The notes: generated by a model not told the origin, from the letters alone. Shown: positions 1 to 9,670, numbered from the stretch's first letter. The stretch is 64,000 nucleotides of DNA from an uncultured Gammaproteobacteria bacterium (GCA_913060495.1 CAJXRP010000016.1:19815-83814); one strand, 5' to 3'. A program made the numbers and translations.

Positions 1-222
1 GAAGTGCTGGTAGAGGCAGGCGCCACGCTAAGTACAGCGTTTATACGGGCGGGCTTGGTAGATGAACTGATTATCTATATTGCGCCAAAGCTGCTTGGCA
101 GCGATGCGCGGTCTCTGCTTAATATAGCGGGCATAGAGTCGATGTCGGATAGTCTGGATTTTGAGATTACCGATCTGCGGCAGGTCGATAGCGATATTCG
201 CGTCGTACTGAAGCCGATCTGA
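1..222 (+). CDS. ribD: RibD C-terminal fragment (riboflavin deaminase/reductase)
   Basis: This is the last 73 residues of a protein whose start lies left of the window. The visible part matches the end of the RibD reductase domain (dihydrofolate-reductase fold), with an EAGATL...F...LVDEL core followed by IAPKLLG. RibD is bifunctional: it deaminates and then reduces the pyrimidine intermediate after GTP cyclohydrolase II in riboflavin synthesis. It reads straight through from base 1 in frame 1 and stops 42 bases before riboflavin synthase, which fits the usual ribD-ribE order. Only the reductase half can be judged; the N-terminal zinc deaminase domain is not in the window. Confidence 0.88.
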   Translation, partial: EVLVEAGATLSTAFIRAGLVDELIIYIAPKLLGSDARSLLNIAGIESMSDSLDFEITDLRQVDSDIRVVLKPI

Positions 223-264
223 ACTCTGGTCCACAGAAATTAATTCAACAAAGCGATTAGTATA

Positions 265-912
265 ATGTTTACCGGAATAATCGAGGCTGTTGGTTCAGTA
301 GCCAGATTACAACAGTTAGGCTCCGACTGGCGCCTCACTATAGATAGTGGAAAACTCGATCTAAGCGATGTCGTTCTTGGTGACAGCATTGCCGTAAACG
401 GTTGCTGTCTAACCGTTGTTGAGCTACAGGAAAATTTCTTCGGCGCAGATGTTTCCAATGAGTCAATGCGCTGCACAGCTCTTGGAGACTTCAAAGACGG
501 CACTCGTGTAAATTTGGAGAAAGCCATGTTAGCTAGTGGCCGTCTCGGTGGACACATCGTTAGCGGTCATGTTGATGGCGTAGGCAGTTTGATCGAATCG
601 TCTGCAGACGGTGCCAGTGTGCGTTTGGTCTATGAGGCTCCGAAAGAAATAGCGAAGTATATTGCCGCTAAGGGCTCTGTCTGTATCGATGGCACTAGCC
701 TGACTGTGAATGAGGTGAGCGGTCAAAAATTTACCGTTAACGTAATTCCTCATACACAAATAGAAACAATAATCGGCGACTATATAGTGGGTCGGAGCGT
801 TAATCTGGAAGTCGACCTTATAGCTCGGTATCTTGAAAGGCTTCTACAGGGCGCTGATTCCGACAAAGATGGAATGAACAAAGAATTTTTGGCAAAGCAT
901 GGTTTTGGTTAG
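265..912 (+). CDS. ribE: Riboflavin synthase alpha subunit
   Basis: Riboflavin synthase joins two 6,7-dimethyl-8-ribityllumazine molecules to give riboflavin, in the cytoplasm. The 215-residue product is the usual length and starts with the family hallmark MFTGIIE. It has two homologous lumazine-binding halves: NGCCLTV at residues 45-51 in the first and DGTSLTVN at about 142-149 in the second. It sits between ribD and ribBA on the same strand, so it is likely co-transcribed. The last 20 residues are charged and unconserved. I saw no sign of a frameshift or unusual composition. Confidence 0.95.
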   Translation: MFTGIIEAVGSVARLQQLGSDWRLTIDSGKLDLSDVVLGDSIAVNGCCLTVVELQENFFGADVSNESMRCTALGDFKDGTRVNLEKAMLASGRLGGHIVSGHVDGVGSLIESSADGASVRLVYEAPKEIAKYIAAKGSVCIDGTSLTVNEVSGQKFTVNVIPHTQIETIIGDYIVGRSVNLEVDLIARYLERLLQGADSDKDGMNKEFLAKHGFG

Positions 913-978
913 ATCGGCGCTGCTTTGGTTGGTTTTTTAGAGTGTTGTTTAAAAGTTTAAAAAGAGTTTGAAGAAATT

Positions 979-2091
979 ATGAAGTTGAATTCGATAGAAG
1001 AGATCATCGATGATATTCGCCAGGGAAAGATGGTGATATTGATGGACGATGAAGATAGAGAGAACGAGGGCGACATCATTATTGCCGCGGAACGTGTGCG
1101 TACCGAAGATATTAACTTCATGGCGACTAATGCACGTGGCTTGATCTGCCTCACGCTCACACATGAGCGCTGCGCGCATTTGAAATTGCCGCTCATGGTG
1201 AACGAAAATAATACTCCTTATAATACAAACTTCACTGTCTCTATCGAGGCGGCGACAGGTGTAACCACTGGAATTTCTGCCGGTGATAGAGCCCGGACTA
1301 TTCAAGTAGCTGTAGGCCGCGATAGTGTCGCCGAAGACATTGTGCAGCCAGGACATATATTCCCAATCATGGCGCAGCCGGGTGGCGTGCTGCGTAGGGC
1401 GGGTCATACCGAGGCAGGATGCGACCTCGCTAGACTGGCTGGATATTCCCCCGCTGCAGCGATCGTTGAGATCATGAACGAAGACGGTTCGATGGCTAGA
1501 CGGCCCGATCTCGAGAAGTTTGCAGAGAAACACGGCATTAAGATCGGCACCATCGTAGATCTGATTCATTACCGGATTGCTAACGAGCATACAGTTACCA
1601 GGGTTTCTAGCGGCAAGGTGGAAACTAAGCACGGCGAGTTCGACGTGCATTCCTACAAGGATTCTATTAGTGGCAGTCTGCATCTTGCTTTTAGCAAGGG
1701 AGAAATTGATTCTAATGATCCTCTATTGGTAAGAGTCCACATACCGAATACGGTGCGCGATATCTGCGAAGTGCATAATGCAGATCGCACCAGTTGGTCG
1801 TTTAGCAGTGCCTTGAAGAAAATCGCCGAAGAGGGCAAAGGTGTAGCTGTGCTATTATCCGGTGAAGATTATGGGCAGGATCTCGAGCAGAGTATTGCGA
1901 ATGTCCTAGACGATGGCTCTGAGGCTACTTCAGCTAATCGTAACGGCAGTGACCTTACCATTGGAACTGGCTCGCAAATACTAAGGGATCTAGGCGTCGG
2001 CAAGATGCGTTTGTTGAGCTTCCCGGCAAAATTTAACGCAATCTCAGGCTTCGATCTAGAAGTAGTTGAGTTTGTGGAATTCGAGAAATAG
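979..2091 (+). CDS. ribBA: RibBA-type protein: DHBP synthase with degenerate GTP cyclohydrolase II domain
   Basis: The N-terminal 200 residues are 3,4-dihydroxy-2-butanone-4-phosphate synthase, which makes the four-carbon unit of riboflavin from ribulose 5-phosphate. Metal and substrate motifs are visible: [10 protein letters not shown] at 23-32 and [13 protein letters not shown] at 143-155. Residues from about 205 to 370 are related to GTP cyclohydrolase II, but the three zinc-binding cysteines of that enzyme (the C...CDC pattern) are absent; only one Cys remains. The C-terminal half is therefore probably not a cyclohydrolase, and an intact RibA is encoded at 4759-5349. This pairing is common in proteobacteria. 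The ATG at 979 directly precedes the conserved N-terminus. The downstream neighbour is ribH. Confidence 0.93.
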   Translation: MKLNSIEEIIDDIRQGKMVILMDDEDRENEGDIIIAAERVRTEDINFMATNARGLICLTLTHERCAHLKLPLMVNENNTPYNTNFTVSIEAATGVTTGISAGDRARTIQVAVGRDSVAEDIVQPGHIFPIMAQPGGVLRRAGHTEAGCDLARLAGYSPAAAIVEIMNEDGSMARRPDLEKFAEKHGIKIGTIVDLIHYRIANEHTVTRVSSGKVETKHGEFDVHSYKDSISGSLHLAFSKGEIDSNDPLLVRVHIPNTVRDICEVHNADRTSWSFSSALKKIAEEGKGVAVLLSGEDYGQDLEQSIANVLDDGSEATSANRNGSDLTIGTGSQILRDLGVGKMRLLSFPAKFNAISGFDLEVVEFVEFEK

Positions 2092-2150
2092 ACGCGGCGG
2101 GAAATACGCACGCCGAATTGAGTCATAGAAAGAGAGTGGTAGGAAAAGCA

Positions 2151-2624
2151 ATGGGTATAAAGACAATAGAAGGTAATTACAATAACGCTCAAGCGAGATA
2201 TGTTATTGCAGTGGCGCGATTTAATAGCTTTATCGTGGATCATTTGGTTGAAGGTGCGATAGATGTGCTGCGTAAGCACGGCGTCATGGACAAAGACATC
2301 ACGATCATTAAAGTGCCAGGTGCGTTTGAATTGCCATTGGCCGTGAAGCAAATCGCAAGCGGCGATGACTGCGATGCCGTTATTGCATTGGGCGCGGTAA
2401 TTCGCGGTGGTACTCCACATTTCGAATACGTGGCCGGTGAATGTGTGAAAGGTTTGAGTCAGGTTAGTCTTGATAGCAGCAAGCCAGTAGCCTTTGGCGT
2501 ACTTACGGTTGATAGCATTGAGCAGGCGATAGAGCGTGCCGGCACGAAAGCTGGCAACAAAGGTGCCGAGGCTGCAATCACAGCGATTGAAATGGTCAGT
2601 CTTCTAAGGCAGCTGGAGAAATAA
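2151..2624 (+). CDS. ribH: 6,7-dimethyl-8-ribityllumazine synthase
   Basis: Lumazine synthase condenses the RibB product with the pyrimidine from RibD and forms the substrate of RibE. The 157-residue length is typical. Motifs include the RFNSFI substrate loop near the N-terminus and [15 protein letters not shown] in the middle. I chose the ATG at 2151, preceded by AGGAAA. An upstream in-frame TTG at 2118 would add 11 unconserved residues. The TAA stop abuts the GTG of nusB with no gap, so the two genes are probably translationally coupled. Confidence 0.95.
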   Translation: MGIKTIEGNYNNAQARYVIAVARFNSFIVDHLVEGAIDVLRKHGVMDKDITIIKVPGAFELPLAVKQIASGDDCDAVIALGAVIRGGTPHFEYVAGECVKGLSQVSLDSSKPVAFGVLTVDSIEQAIERAGTKAGNKGAEAAITAIEMVSLLRQLEK

Positions 2625-3125
2625 GTGGCGCCTACTAAGGCCGAAGCGAAGAAAAATCCTTCGGCTCCCAAAAAGAACAAGCCGCAAGCTAAGAGTAAAA
2701 TTCCACTAGCGCAGCGGCGCAAGGCCCGCACACTCATCGTGCAGGCTCTATATCAGTGGCATATTAGTAAATCCGAGCCTTTGGATATAGAAGCACAATT
2801 TCATGAGCAGAACGGTGGAAAGATTGACTGGGAATATTTTTCAGAGGTCTTTCTGGAAATTCCTAAACAGCAGGAAGCTTTGGATCAGCATATAAGCCCC
2901 CTGTTAGACCGTGAGTTGAAATCATTGGATCCGGTTGAAAGAGCGCTTTTGTATCTTGGCGCTTTCGAGCTGGCGAATCGTATAGATATCCCTTACCGCG
3001 TTGTTATCAATGAATGTGTTGAGTTAGCGAAAACCTTCGGTGCGACTGAGAGTCACAAGTACATCAACGGTGTATTGGATAAGCTGGCTAAGACTCTGCG
3101 CCCCGTAGAATTGTCGGCTAAGTAG
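2625..3125 (+). CDS. nusB: Transcription antitermination factor NusB
   Basis: NusB binds BoxA RNA with NusE (ribosomal protein S10) and helps antitermination of rRNA transcripts. The core (RRKARTLIVQALYQW onward, about residues 36-160) matches the all-helical NusB fold, with the family ending where the alpha-helical C-terminus is expected. The protein is 166 residues, some 28 longer than E. coli NusB; the extra N-terminal segment is rich in Lys, Ala and Pro. The start is GTG immediately after the ribH stop. Position between ribH and thiL is the classical order. The basic extension could add RNA contacts, but that is inference. Confidence 0.93.
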   Translation: MAPTKAEAKKNPSAPKKNKPQAKSKIPLAQRRKARTLIVQALYQWHISKSEPLDIEAQFHEQNGGKIDWEYFSEVFLEIPKQQEALDQHISPLLDRELKSLDPVERALLYLGAFELANRIDIPYRVVINECVELAKTFGATESHKYINGVLDKLAKTLRPVELSAK

Positions 3126-3175
3126 TTAGTTTAGGATTTTATTAAGAAGCGATCGCCTCTCCCTCCAGTGCGGTT

Positions 3176-4231
3176 GTGAATCAAGCAGTAGTATCGGACG
3201 TCATGCGTAAGCCAAGCAGCCACTCAGAATTTGAACTCATTCACCGCTTTTTTGCGTCACCGAATCTGTCTTTCCCGCGGGAAGGAATCGAATTGGGAAT
3301 AGGCGATGATGCGGCGCTCGTCGACGTGCCGTCGAACAAACATTTGGCGATGTCGATGGATGTGTTGATATCTGACATACACTTTCCAGCTGAGGCTGAC
3401 CCATCCTTAATCGCTAATCGTGCGCTCGCGGTGAATCTAAGCGATCTCGCTGCTATGGGTGCTGAGCCTTACTGTTTTACATTAGGTTTGGTTCTCCCGC
3501 AGAACGATGAGGCGTGGTTGGCAGATTTTAGTGGGGGTCTTGAGCATCTAGCAAAAAAATACAATTGTCCTCTAGTGGGTGGCGATACGAGCCGAGGTCC
3601 ACTGAGTATTAGTATTCAGGTACAAGGTTTAGTAGATCGAGATCGAGCCGCACGTAGAAGTGGTGCCAAAGAGGGAGACAGGATATACGTCAGCGGTACA
3701 CTTGGCGACGGAGCTATAGCCCTGCTCGCGTTAGGCTTAGACTCACATCTAGGTAGCGAGTTTTCCTTGACCGTGAACGAGCCCAATGCGGCGTGCCTGC
3801 AGTTTTTTGAGGACGCTTACTTCAAGCCGCAGCCGCAGATTGAGTTTGCATCAAATGCTGCAAAACTATTTTCTAGCTGCATCGATATCTCCGATGGATT
3901 GCAGGGCGATCTACAACATATCCTCGATGAGAGTGAAGTGGCCGGCAACATTAGATTGGGCGATATACCTTATTCCAAATCTGCGATGTGTTGCGTTAAT
4001 CCAGAAAATAGATTGTTAGCAGCCCTGTTTGGTGGAGATGACTATGAGTTATGCTTCACTGTCGCCGAGAAAGATTGTGTCGAACTGGAGTCTATCGCCG
4101 ATCAGCTAGGGATTCGTGTCACTTGTGTTGGGGGCATAACTGCAGGCGAAGGCATCGAATACTTAGATGCCGATGGGTCACCAGTTGGACTGAACCCACA
4201 GGCTTTTCAACATTTCAGTGCCCAAGCGTAA
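3176..4231 (+). CDS. thiL: Thiamine-monophosphate kinase
   Basis: ThiL phosphorylates thiamine monophosphate to the active cofactor thiamine diphosphate, using ATP. The product (351 residues from GTG 3176, or 342 from ATG 3203) shows the AIR-synthase-like fold: the SEFELIHRFF start, GIGDDAALV (Mg/ATP binding) near residue 42, SMDVLISDIHF, NLSDLAAMGA, VGGDTSRG and, in the C-terminal half, CIDISDGL and GGDDYELCF. All are family signatures. The ATG at 3203 gives an N-terminus closer to E. coli ThiL, so the first nine residues are uncertain. It lies in the rib-nus-thi-pgp block, as in other gammaproteobacteria. Confidence 0.94.
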   Translation: MNQAVVSDVMRKPSSHSEFELIHRFFASPNLSFPREGIELGIGDDAALVDVPSNKHLAMSMDVLISDIHFPAEADPSLIANRALAVNLSDLAAMGAEPYCFTLGLVLPQNDEAWLADFSGGLEHLAKKYNCPLVGGDTSRGPLSISIQVQGLVDRDRAARRSGAKEGDRIYVSGTLGDGAIALLALGLDSHLGSEFSLTVNEPNAACLQFFEDAYFKPQPQIEFASNAAKLFSSCIDISDGLQGDLQHILDESEVAGNIRLGDIPYSKSAMCCVNPENRLLAALFGGDDYELCFTVAEKDCVELESIADQLGIRVTCVGGITAGEGIEYLDADGSPVGLNPQAFQHFSAQA

Positions 4232-4251
4232 ACTCATGGTAGTAGACTAGA

Positions 4252-4731
4252 GTGACTATGAACTCAAACAAAGCGATATTAGCTAACCCGATACACTTGT
4301 TAGCCTTTGGTTTCGGGGCGGGGCTTTCCCCTAAAGCTCCCGGTACTGTGGGTACCGTTGTTGCCGTGCTGATCTATTTAGCGCTGCCTAGCATGCCGCT
4401 CACCATCTATGCTGGATTAATAGTGCTTAGTTTCGTTTTTGGCGTCTGGCTTTGTGGGAAGACAGCAGAGGATCTGGGCGTTCACGATCACGGTGGAATA
4501 GTCTGGGACGAGTTTGTAGGCTACTGGATTACCATGTTTATGGCGCCAAGCGGTCTAATATGGGTGCTTCTGGGCTTTGTATTGTTTCGGCTGTTGGATA
4601 TTTTTAAGCCCTGGCCCATTAAATGGGCCGATAAAGAGCTCGCTGGTGGATTGGGAATCATGCTTGATGATGTTTTAGCGGGTATAATGGCCGCCCTGTG
4701 TATACAGGCCCTGGTCGTACTAATAGGCTAA
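4252..4731 (+). CDS. pgpA: Phosphatidylglycerophosphatase A
   Basis: PgpA removes the phosphate from phosphatidylglycerophosphate to give phosphatidylglycerol at the inner membrane. The 159-residue protein has several hydrophobic segments, the family signature LSPKAPGTVGT near residue 27, and an acidic motif in VWDEFVGYW (about 84-92) and at FRLLDIFKPWP. Start is GTG 4252, with an alternative ATG two codons later. It follows thiL by 20 bases and precedes ribA by 27 bases, consistent with one transcript. No odd features. Confidence 0.94.
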   Translation: MTMNSNKAILANPIHLLAFGFGAGLSPKAPGTVGTVVAVLIYLALPSMPLTIYAGLIVLSFVFGVWLCGKTAEDLGVHDHGGIVWDEFVGYWITMFMAPSGLIWVLLGFVLFRLLDIFKPWPIKWADKELAGGLGIMLDDVLAGIMAALCIQALVVLIG

Positions 4732-4758
4732 GGTTTGACGGAATTAGAGGAAAGTTTT

Positions 4759-5349
4759 TTGACAGTTTCATTTGTAGCATCGGCAGCTTTACCCACACAG
4801 TGGGGGCAGTTCACAATTCATGGTTTCGAAGACCAGTCAAATGGCAAAGAGCATGTGGCTTTGGCGTTCGGTGATTTAAGCACAGATCAGCCAGTACTGT
4901 GCCGAATTCACTCCGAGTGTTTGACTGGCGATTGCCTCTTCAGTCTACGTTGCGATTGCGGACCGCAGTTGCAATATGCGATGGAAAGCGTTGCAAAAGA
5001 AGGACGCGGCATAATTCTCTATTTGCGTCAGGAAGGTCGTGGTATTGGTTTGTTAAACAAAATCAAAGCCTATTCCTTGCAAGATTCTGGTGCCGATACT
5101 GTGGAGGCAAATGTGCAGCTCGGCTTCGAGGCTGATAGTCGAGGGTATGAAATCTGCAAGCCTATGCTGGACCATTTTGGTATTTCGAGTCTGCGTATCA
5201 TGACGAACAATCCCAGAAAAATAGATGCTCTTACCGAGATGGGTGTCGATGTTGCCGAGATTGTTCCAATCCATACCGGCGCCAATCCTCATAACGAGAG
5301 TTACTTGGCGGTTAAGTTTGATAAATTAGGTCACAAAAAACCCATCTAA
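4759..5349 (+). CDS. ribA: GTP cyclohydrolase II
   Basis: RibA opens GTP to the first riboflavin intermediate and needs a zinc ion. The three zinc ligands are visible in the [14 protein letters not shown] segment, followed by the [11 protein letters not shown] motif and the LTNNP-like MTNNPRK. I chose TTG 4759 rather than the first in-frame TTG at 4735: a GAGGAAA ribosome-binding site lies 5 bases before 4759, and the resulting 196-residue protein aligns end to end with the N-terminus of E. coli RibA ([11 protein letters not shown] against VAEAKLPTPWG, from memory). This gene supplies the cyclohydrolase activity that the RibBA C-terminal domain seems to lack. Confidence 0.95.
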   Translation: MTVSFVASAALPTQWGQFTIHGFEDQSNGKEHVALAFGDLSTDQPVLCRIHSECLTGDCLFSLRCDCGPQLQYAMESVAKEGRGIILYLRQEGRGIGLLNKIKAYSLQDSGADTVEANVQLGFEADSRGYEICKPMLDHFGISSLRIMTNNPRKIDALTEMGVDVAEIVPIHTGANPHNESYLAVKFDKLGHKKPI

Positions 5350-5352
5350 CCA

Positions 5353-6036
5353 GTGTCCTCCTCAAAAAAACAGATCACTGTTGATTTTCTCCGTCACGGA
5401 GAACCAGTCGGCGGTGATGTACTTAGAGGCAGAGTCGACCATCCTTTGAGTGATTTGGGTTGGTTGCAAATGCAGAAAGCCGCGCAACTGAACACCGCTC
5501 GAGAACTGTCTCCTACGACGCCTAGCTGGACCCATCTGATTTCTTCACCACTGCAACGCTGCCGTGTTTTCGCTGAGCATCTTGCGCAGCTGACTGCGCT
5601 TCAGCTTCGGGTGCATGAAAAGTGGCAGGAAATAGACTACGGCGATTGGGATGGCATGCTGCTTAGTGACTGGCGAGAATCGGCAGGTCCGCAGTTCAAA
5701 GAATTTCGTAAAGATGTGTCGAAGTTAAATCCGCCGAATGGTGAGGCGTTTCTTTCCTTCAGGGACAGAGTGTTGGAGGCAATGAATGAGCTGGCCGAGC
5801 TGCCGGATGGCAGTCACGTATTGATCGTAACTCACGGCGGTGTGCTACGTGTTGTGCTTCCTACTGTATTGGGCATGCCGCTTAATCGCAGTTACCCACT
5901 GCATATTCCCTTCGCATCATTCAGTCGAATTACTCTTTCCGTTGCCACACATTCAGAGAAACAGAACAGCGGCGACGATCAAAAATTTGCAGCGAGCCTG
6001 TTGTTTCACAATGCAGCGGAGTATGAGGGAGGCTAG
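5353..6036 (+). CDS. cobC: Histidine phosphatase, CobC-like (alpha-ribazole phosphatase)
   Basis: This 227-residue protein belongs to the phosphoglycerate-mutase/histidine-phosphatase superfamily. The catalytic RHG is at residues 14-16 (DFLRHGEP), the second conserved arginine follows in LQRCRVFAEH, and the second catalytic His is in VTHGGVLR. CobC removes phosphate from alpha-ribazole phosphate during assembly of the lower ligand of cobalamin. The specific CobC call rests mainly on the neighbouring btuF and cobO on the opposite strand and on the short length; other histidine phosphatases look similar. It starts at GTG 5353, three bases after ribA. Its TAG stop overlaps the btuF stop in the palindrome CTAG. 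Confidence 0.75.
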   Translation: MSSSKKQITVDFLRHGEPVGGDVLRGRVDHPLSDLGWLQMQKAAQLNTARELSPTTPSWTHLISSPLQRCRVFAEHLAQLTALQLRVHEKWQEIDYGDWDGMLLSDWRESAGPQFKEFRKDVSKLNPPNGEAFLSFRDRVLEAMNELAELPDGSHVLIVTHGGVLRVVLPTVLGMPLNRSYPLHIPFASFSRITLSVATHSEKQNSGDDQKFAASLLFHNAAEYEGG

Positions 6037-6923
6037 TTACTTACTAATTTCGCTCTAGTCTGATCCAATTGCTCACACATGCTTTCTGCACCCATAAGCG
6101 CACGTGGCGTATGGCGTTGCAATAATTCAGGTGGCACAAAGAATAGCGAACTAGTGCTAACGGCACTGAGTTGTTCCCACTTGAGCCACTCATCTAACCA
6201 TTCCGGGCGTTCTATATCCATGCCACTGGCTACAATCGCTTCGGGGTTTCTGGTCAACACGGCCTCGATGCTTACTTTCGGTGCGAGCAGTTTGATGTCG
6301 GCGAATATATTCACGCCACCACACAACTCAATAATGTCATTGATCAATTCATTGCCACCGGCGCTGATTAGCGGTCTATCCCATACTTGGTAGAAGGTTC
6401 TAACGGCTGTCTTGGTTCGGTAATTCTCCGAAAGAGTCGCCAGTCTGCTTTCAAATTCATCGATTACTAAAGTCGCGGTAGTTTCGGTGCCCGCCAATAT
6501 TGCCAGTCTTCGAATATGACTGGGGATCGACTCTAGCCGTTTCGGCTCGGCGATGTAGACGGTAATGCCTAACTCACGCAGTCGATTGACTGAGGCTTTG
6601 GGGTTTCCTGTCTGCCAGGCGACCACTAAGTCGGGCTGCAGCTGCAGAATTTTCTCCATATCTAACATATCGTAGCGACCGATGATCGGCAACGCCTGTG
6701 CAGCAATCGGATAGTCGCTGTATTCCACGACGCCTACCAGCCTGTCGCCCGCACCAGCGGCATACAGCAGTTCGGTGAGCGAGGGGGCGAGACTAATAAT
6801 GCGTTGCGCATTCTCATCGAGTTGCACTAGCGAACCTTCGTCGTCACGTACTTCTATAGAGAACCCGGTCTGACTTACCCCAAGAGTAACCAGCAGCAAC
6901 AGTAGCGCCCACTGAGTTCTCAT
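6033..6923 (-). CDS. btuF: Cobalamin-binding periplasmic protein (BtuF-like)
   Basis: A 296-residue periplasmic binding protein of the helical-backbone class (TroA/BtuF/FepB type). A signal peptide covers about residues 1-22 (hydrophobic LLLLLVTLGVS). The mature part has RIISLAPSLTELLYAAG and VGVVEYSDYP, typical of BtuF, which hands vitamin B12 to the BtuCD importer. No btuC or btuD is in the window. Its ATG overlaps the cobO stop by one base (TAATG), so the pair is an operon. The B12 assignment is supported by cobO and cobC next door; a related siderophore- or haem-binding role is less likely. Confidence 0.85.
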   Translation of the reverse strand: MRTQWALLLLLVTLGVSQTGFSIEVRDDEGSLVQLDENAQRIISLAPSLTELLYAAGAGDRLVGVVEYSDYPIAAQALPIIGRYDMLDMEKILQLQPDLVVAWQTGNPKASVNRLRELGITVYIAEPKRLESIPSHIRRLAILAGTETTATLVIDEFESRLATLSENYRTKTAVRTFYQVWDRPLISAGGNELINDIIELCGGVNIFADIKLLAPKVSIEAVLTRNPEAIVASGMDIERPEWLDEWLKWEQLSAVSTSSLFFVPPELLQRHTPRALMGAESMCEQLDQTRAKLVSN

Positions 6924-7531
6924 TAGTAATCGATGCCTTTCTGAACTTTTACGCCGTCGTAGAATGCGTGTTTGCTTTCACCTAGTTCAGTCACCGTGTC
7001 CGCTAGCTCTATGAGCTCCTTGGATGCGTTGCGTCCGGTTATAACTACGTGCTGACCTTCGGGGCGATTCTCCAGAGCCGAGAGCACCATCTCCTTGTCG
7101 AGGTAGCCATAGGTCAGCATGTAGGTAAGTTCATCCAGAATCACCACATCGAAGTCTGGGTTTTTCATCATTGCTGCGCCTTGCGCCCAAGTCTTTTCAG
7201 CTGCAGCGATGTCCGTGTCGCGGTCCTGAGTCTCCCAAGTGAAGCCAGTATTCATTACATGAAATTCAACGAGTGGATTGTCGGCGAACAGCATCTGCTC
7301 TCCGCATTCCCATTGGCCCTTTATAAATTGAATTACACCACAGCGTAGTCCGTGCCCAACACTGCGTGCCAGCATGCCGAAGGCAGAAGTGCTCTTGCCC
7401 TTGCCATTACCGGTGAGGACTACCAGCAGACCTTTGTCGATTGTGGCTTCCGCAATGCGGCCGTCTATGTGTTCCTTCTTTCGCTGCATTGCCTTCTTAT
7501 GGCGTATTGCTCTCTCTTCGCTAGTCGACAC
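6923..7531 (-). CDS. cobO: Cob(I)yrinic acid a,c-diamide adenosyltransferase
   Basis: CobO/BtuR moves the adenosyl group of ATP onto cob(I)alamin or its precursors. The 202-residue protein has the family P-loop GNGKGKSTSAFGM at about 41-53, then VIQFIKG and VVILDELTYML, all diagnostic. It starts at GTG 7531 with a GGAG site upstream and overlaps btuF at its 3' end. With btuF and the facing cobC it forms a cobamide salvage set without de novo corrin genes nearby. Only 80 bases separate it from dxs, too little for a complete cobalamin riboswitch, so it may be read through from dxs. Confidence 0.94.
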   Translation of the reverse strand: MSTSEERAIRHKKAMQRKKEHIDGRIAEATIDKGLLVVLTGNGKGKSTSAFGMLARSVGHGLRCGVIQFIKGQWECGEQMLFADNPLVEFHVMNTGFTWETQDRDTDIAAAEKTWAQGAAMMKNPDFDVVILDELTYMLTYGYLDKEMVLSALENRPEGQHVVITGRNASKELIELADTVTELGESKHAFYDGVKVQKGIDY

Positions 7532-7611
7532 GTTGTACTCCGGTGTTGGTTAGATAAGTAACCGATAGGGATAGTGGTGATGGAATTATTGCCTTAGAAC
7601 TCTAGGGAGTC

Positions 7612-9552
7612 TTAGACGGCTTCCGATTGAATTTTGCAGTCTTGCAATTTTTTCTTAATAGCTGTGCTAATACTTGTGGCATCGAGGCCTACGTCCGCTA
7701 ACATTTGCGGTACTTTACCATGTTCCAAGAATGCATCCGGCAGTCCTAGGTTCAGTACAGGTATCTGGTAGTTAGAGGCGAGCAGGAATTCGTTCACGGC
7801 AGACCCGGCACCGCCCATCAAAGAGTTCTCTTCGATAGTTACCAGTAGCTGGTTTTTTTCCGCCATATCGCCGATGATTTCCATATCTAATGGCTTGACG
7901 AAACGCATGTCCACTACGCTTGCATCCAACTTTTCAGCAGCTTCCAATGCAGGGTTAACCATACTGCCAAAGGCAAGAATCGCGACTGCATTACCTTGTC
8001 TGCGAACTACGGCTTTACCAATCTCAACCGGACTCAGCCCGGTCTCTATTTTTTGCCCTGGACCTTTGCCCCGTGGGTAGCGAATAGCCGATGGCCCTTC
8101 GAAGTGATAGCCAGTAGACAATAGCTTATGGGTTTCATCTTCATTACTTGGCGCCATTACAAGCATGTTTGGGATGCAGCGCAGAAAACTTAAATCAAAA
8201 CTGCCTGCGTGGGTGGGCCCGTCTTCACCGACGAGTCCGGCTCGATCGATGGCGAACATCACATTTAAATTCTGTAAGGCGACATCATGTATCAACTGAT
8301 CGTAGCCGCGTTGTAAGAAAGTTGAGTAGATGGCAACGATAGGTTTAAGCCCATCGCAGGCCATGCCTGCTGCAAATGTTACGGCATGTTGTTCGGCAAT
8401 GGCTACGTCGTGGAAGCGATCTGGATACTGTTCAGCAAACTTACGCATGCCTGAACCTTCACCCATGGCGGGTGTTATGCCCACCATGAGTTCATCTTGC
8501 TGTGCAACTTCACACATCCAATTGCCAAACACTTCTGAGTAACTTGGTGAGGAGGAGGTCTTCGCTGTTGGCTGTTCTTTTTCTTCAGTCTCATCAGAAG
8601 GTTCTGCCTGTGGAGCAGGGCCGGGGTCTATCTTGCTGAGCGCATGCATGCCAAAGGGATCGTTCTCGGATTCAAGGTAGCCCTTGCCCTTTTGCGTAAC
8701 GACATGCAGAAGTTGCGGACCACGCAGCGTCTTTATGTTGTTCAGTATATCGACGAGCCCATTAGTATCATGCCCATCTATTAAACCGATGTAGTTGAAT
8801 CCAATCTCTTCGAATAAAGTGCCGGGTGACACCATGCCTTTCATGTATTCCTCTGCGCGATGCACTGCCTTCAATGCGGGAGGAATTTTGGAGAGTACGC
8901 GTTTGCTGCCGGTGCGAATAAAGTTGTAGGGCTTGCTTGCCCACATGCGAGCAAAATAGCTGGAGAGTCCGCCAACATTGTTGGATATGGACATATTGTT
9001 ATCATTAAGAATAACGAGAACATTGTCATCGAGATGACCTGCGTGATTCAGTGCTTCGAAGGCCATGCCCGCCGTCATCGCACCGTCACCAATGACTGCA
9101 ATATTGTGCCGTTCTTTATTTTGTATTCTCGCGGCAACCATCATGCCCAACGCTGCGCTAATGGACGTGCTGGAGTGCCCAACACCGAAGGTGTCATATT
9201 CGCTCTCGCCACGATTAGGGAACGCAGCAAGGCCGCCTGCCTGGCGCATGGTTAGCATTTGGTCTCTGCGACCGGTAAGAATCTTGTGTGGATAGGCTTG
9301 GTGACCGACATCCCAGACTAGCTTGTCGTTTGGTGTTTCGAATACGTAGTGAAGCGCAATGGTTAACTCGACTACGCCAAGCCCTGCACCGAAATGCCCA
9401 CCGGTCTGGCCCACCGAATAGAGGAGAAACGCGCGCAGCTCTTCCGCCAACTGTGCTAGTTGATCTAGCTCCAGCAGTTTTAGGTCAGAAGGATTATCTA
9501 CCTTGTCCAGTAACGGCGTGTCGGGCCGTGACAGGGGTATTTCATTAAGCAT
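7612..9552 (-). CDS. dxs: 1-deoxy-D-xylulose-5-phosphate synthase
   Basis: Dxs condenses pyruvate and glyceraldehyde 3-phosphate, using thiamine diphosphate, in the first step of the MEP isoprenoid pathway; its product also feeds thiamine and pyridoxal synthesis. At 646 residues it is the normal length. Visible motifs: [13 protein letters not shown], the thiamine-diphosphate motif [15 protein letters not shown]...NDNNMSIS, the transketolase-type [13 protein letters not shown], and [16 protein letters not shown] Glu/Thr/Ser-rich linker at about residues 315-340 joins the two halves and is longer than usual. The gene heads or shares a minus-strand unit with ispA and xseB upstream. Confidence 0.97.
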   Translation of the reverse strand: MLNEIPLSRPDTPLLDKVDNPSDLKLLELDQLAQLAEELRAFLLYSVGQTGGHFGAGLGVVELTIALHYVFETPNDKLVWDVGHQAYPHKILTGRRDQMLTMRQAGGLAAFPNRGESEYDTFGVGHSSTSISAALGMMVAARIQNKERHNIAVIGDGAMTAGMAFEALNHAGHLDDNVLVILNDNNMSISNNVGGLSSYFARMWASKPYNFIRTGSKRVLSKIPPALKAVHRAEEYMKGMVSPGTLFEEIGFNYIGLIDGHDTNGLVDILNNIKTLRGPQLLHVVTQKGKGYLESENDPFGMHALSKIDPGPAPQAEPSDETEEKEQPTAKTSSSPSYSEVFGNWMCEVAQQDELMVGITPAMGEGSGMRKFAEQYPDRFHDVAIAEQHAVTFAAGMACDGLKPIVAIYSTFLQRGYDQLIHDVALQNLNVMFAIDRAGLVGEDGPTHAGSFDLSFLRCIPNMLVMAPSNEDETHKLLSTGYHFEGPSAIRYPRGKGPGQKIETGLSPVEIGKAVVRRQGNAVAILAFGSMVNPALEAAEKLDASVVDMRFVKPLDMEIIGDMAEKNQLLVTIEENSLMGGAGSAVNEFLLASNYQIPVLNLGLPDAFLEHGKVPQMLADVGLDATSISTAIKKKLQDCKIQSEAV

Positions 9553-9670
9553 AGCTGTATTTCAACTCCAGATACCCTTGGATACCTCAAACGTCTGCAG
9601 TGTAAAGTCTTAAGGGGCGAAAACCGGCGTAAGTTAAAGCACTGCCACCGAATCGTCAATTATACCCTGA

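Noticed and set aside
949..1683. Long open frame on the strand opposite ribBA
   Set aside because: It is a shadow of ribBA: it has no ribosome-binding site, and the ribBA frame shows full enzyme motifs.
7532..7611. Cobalamin riboswitch before cobO
   Set aside because: Only 80 bases separate cobO and dxs, far too short, and no conserved B12-box sequence was seen.
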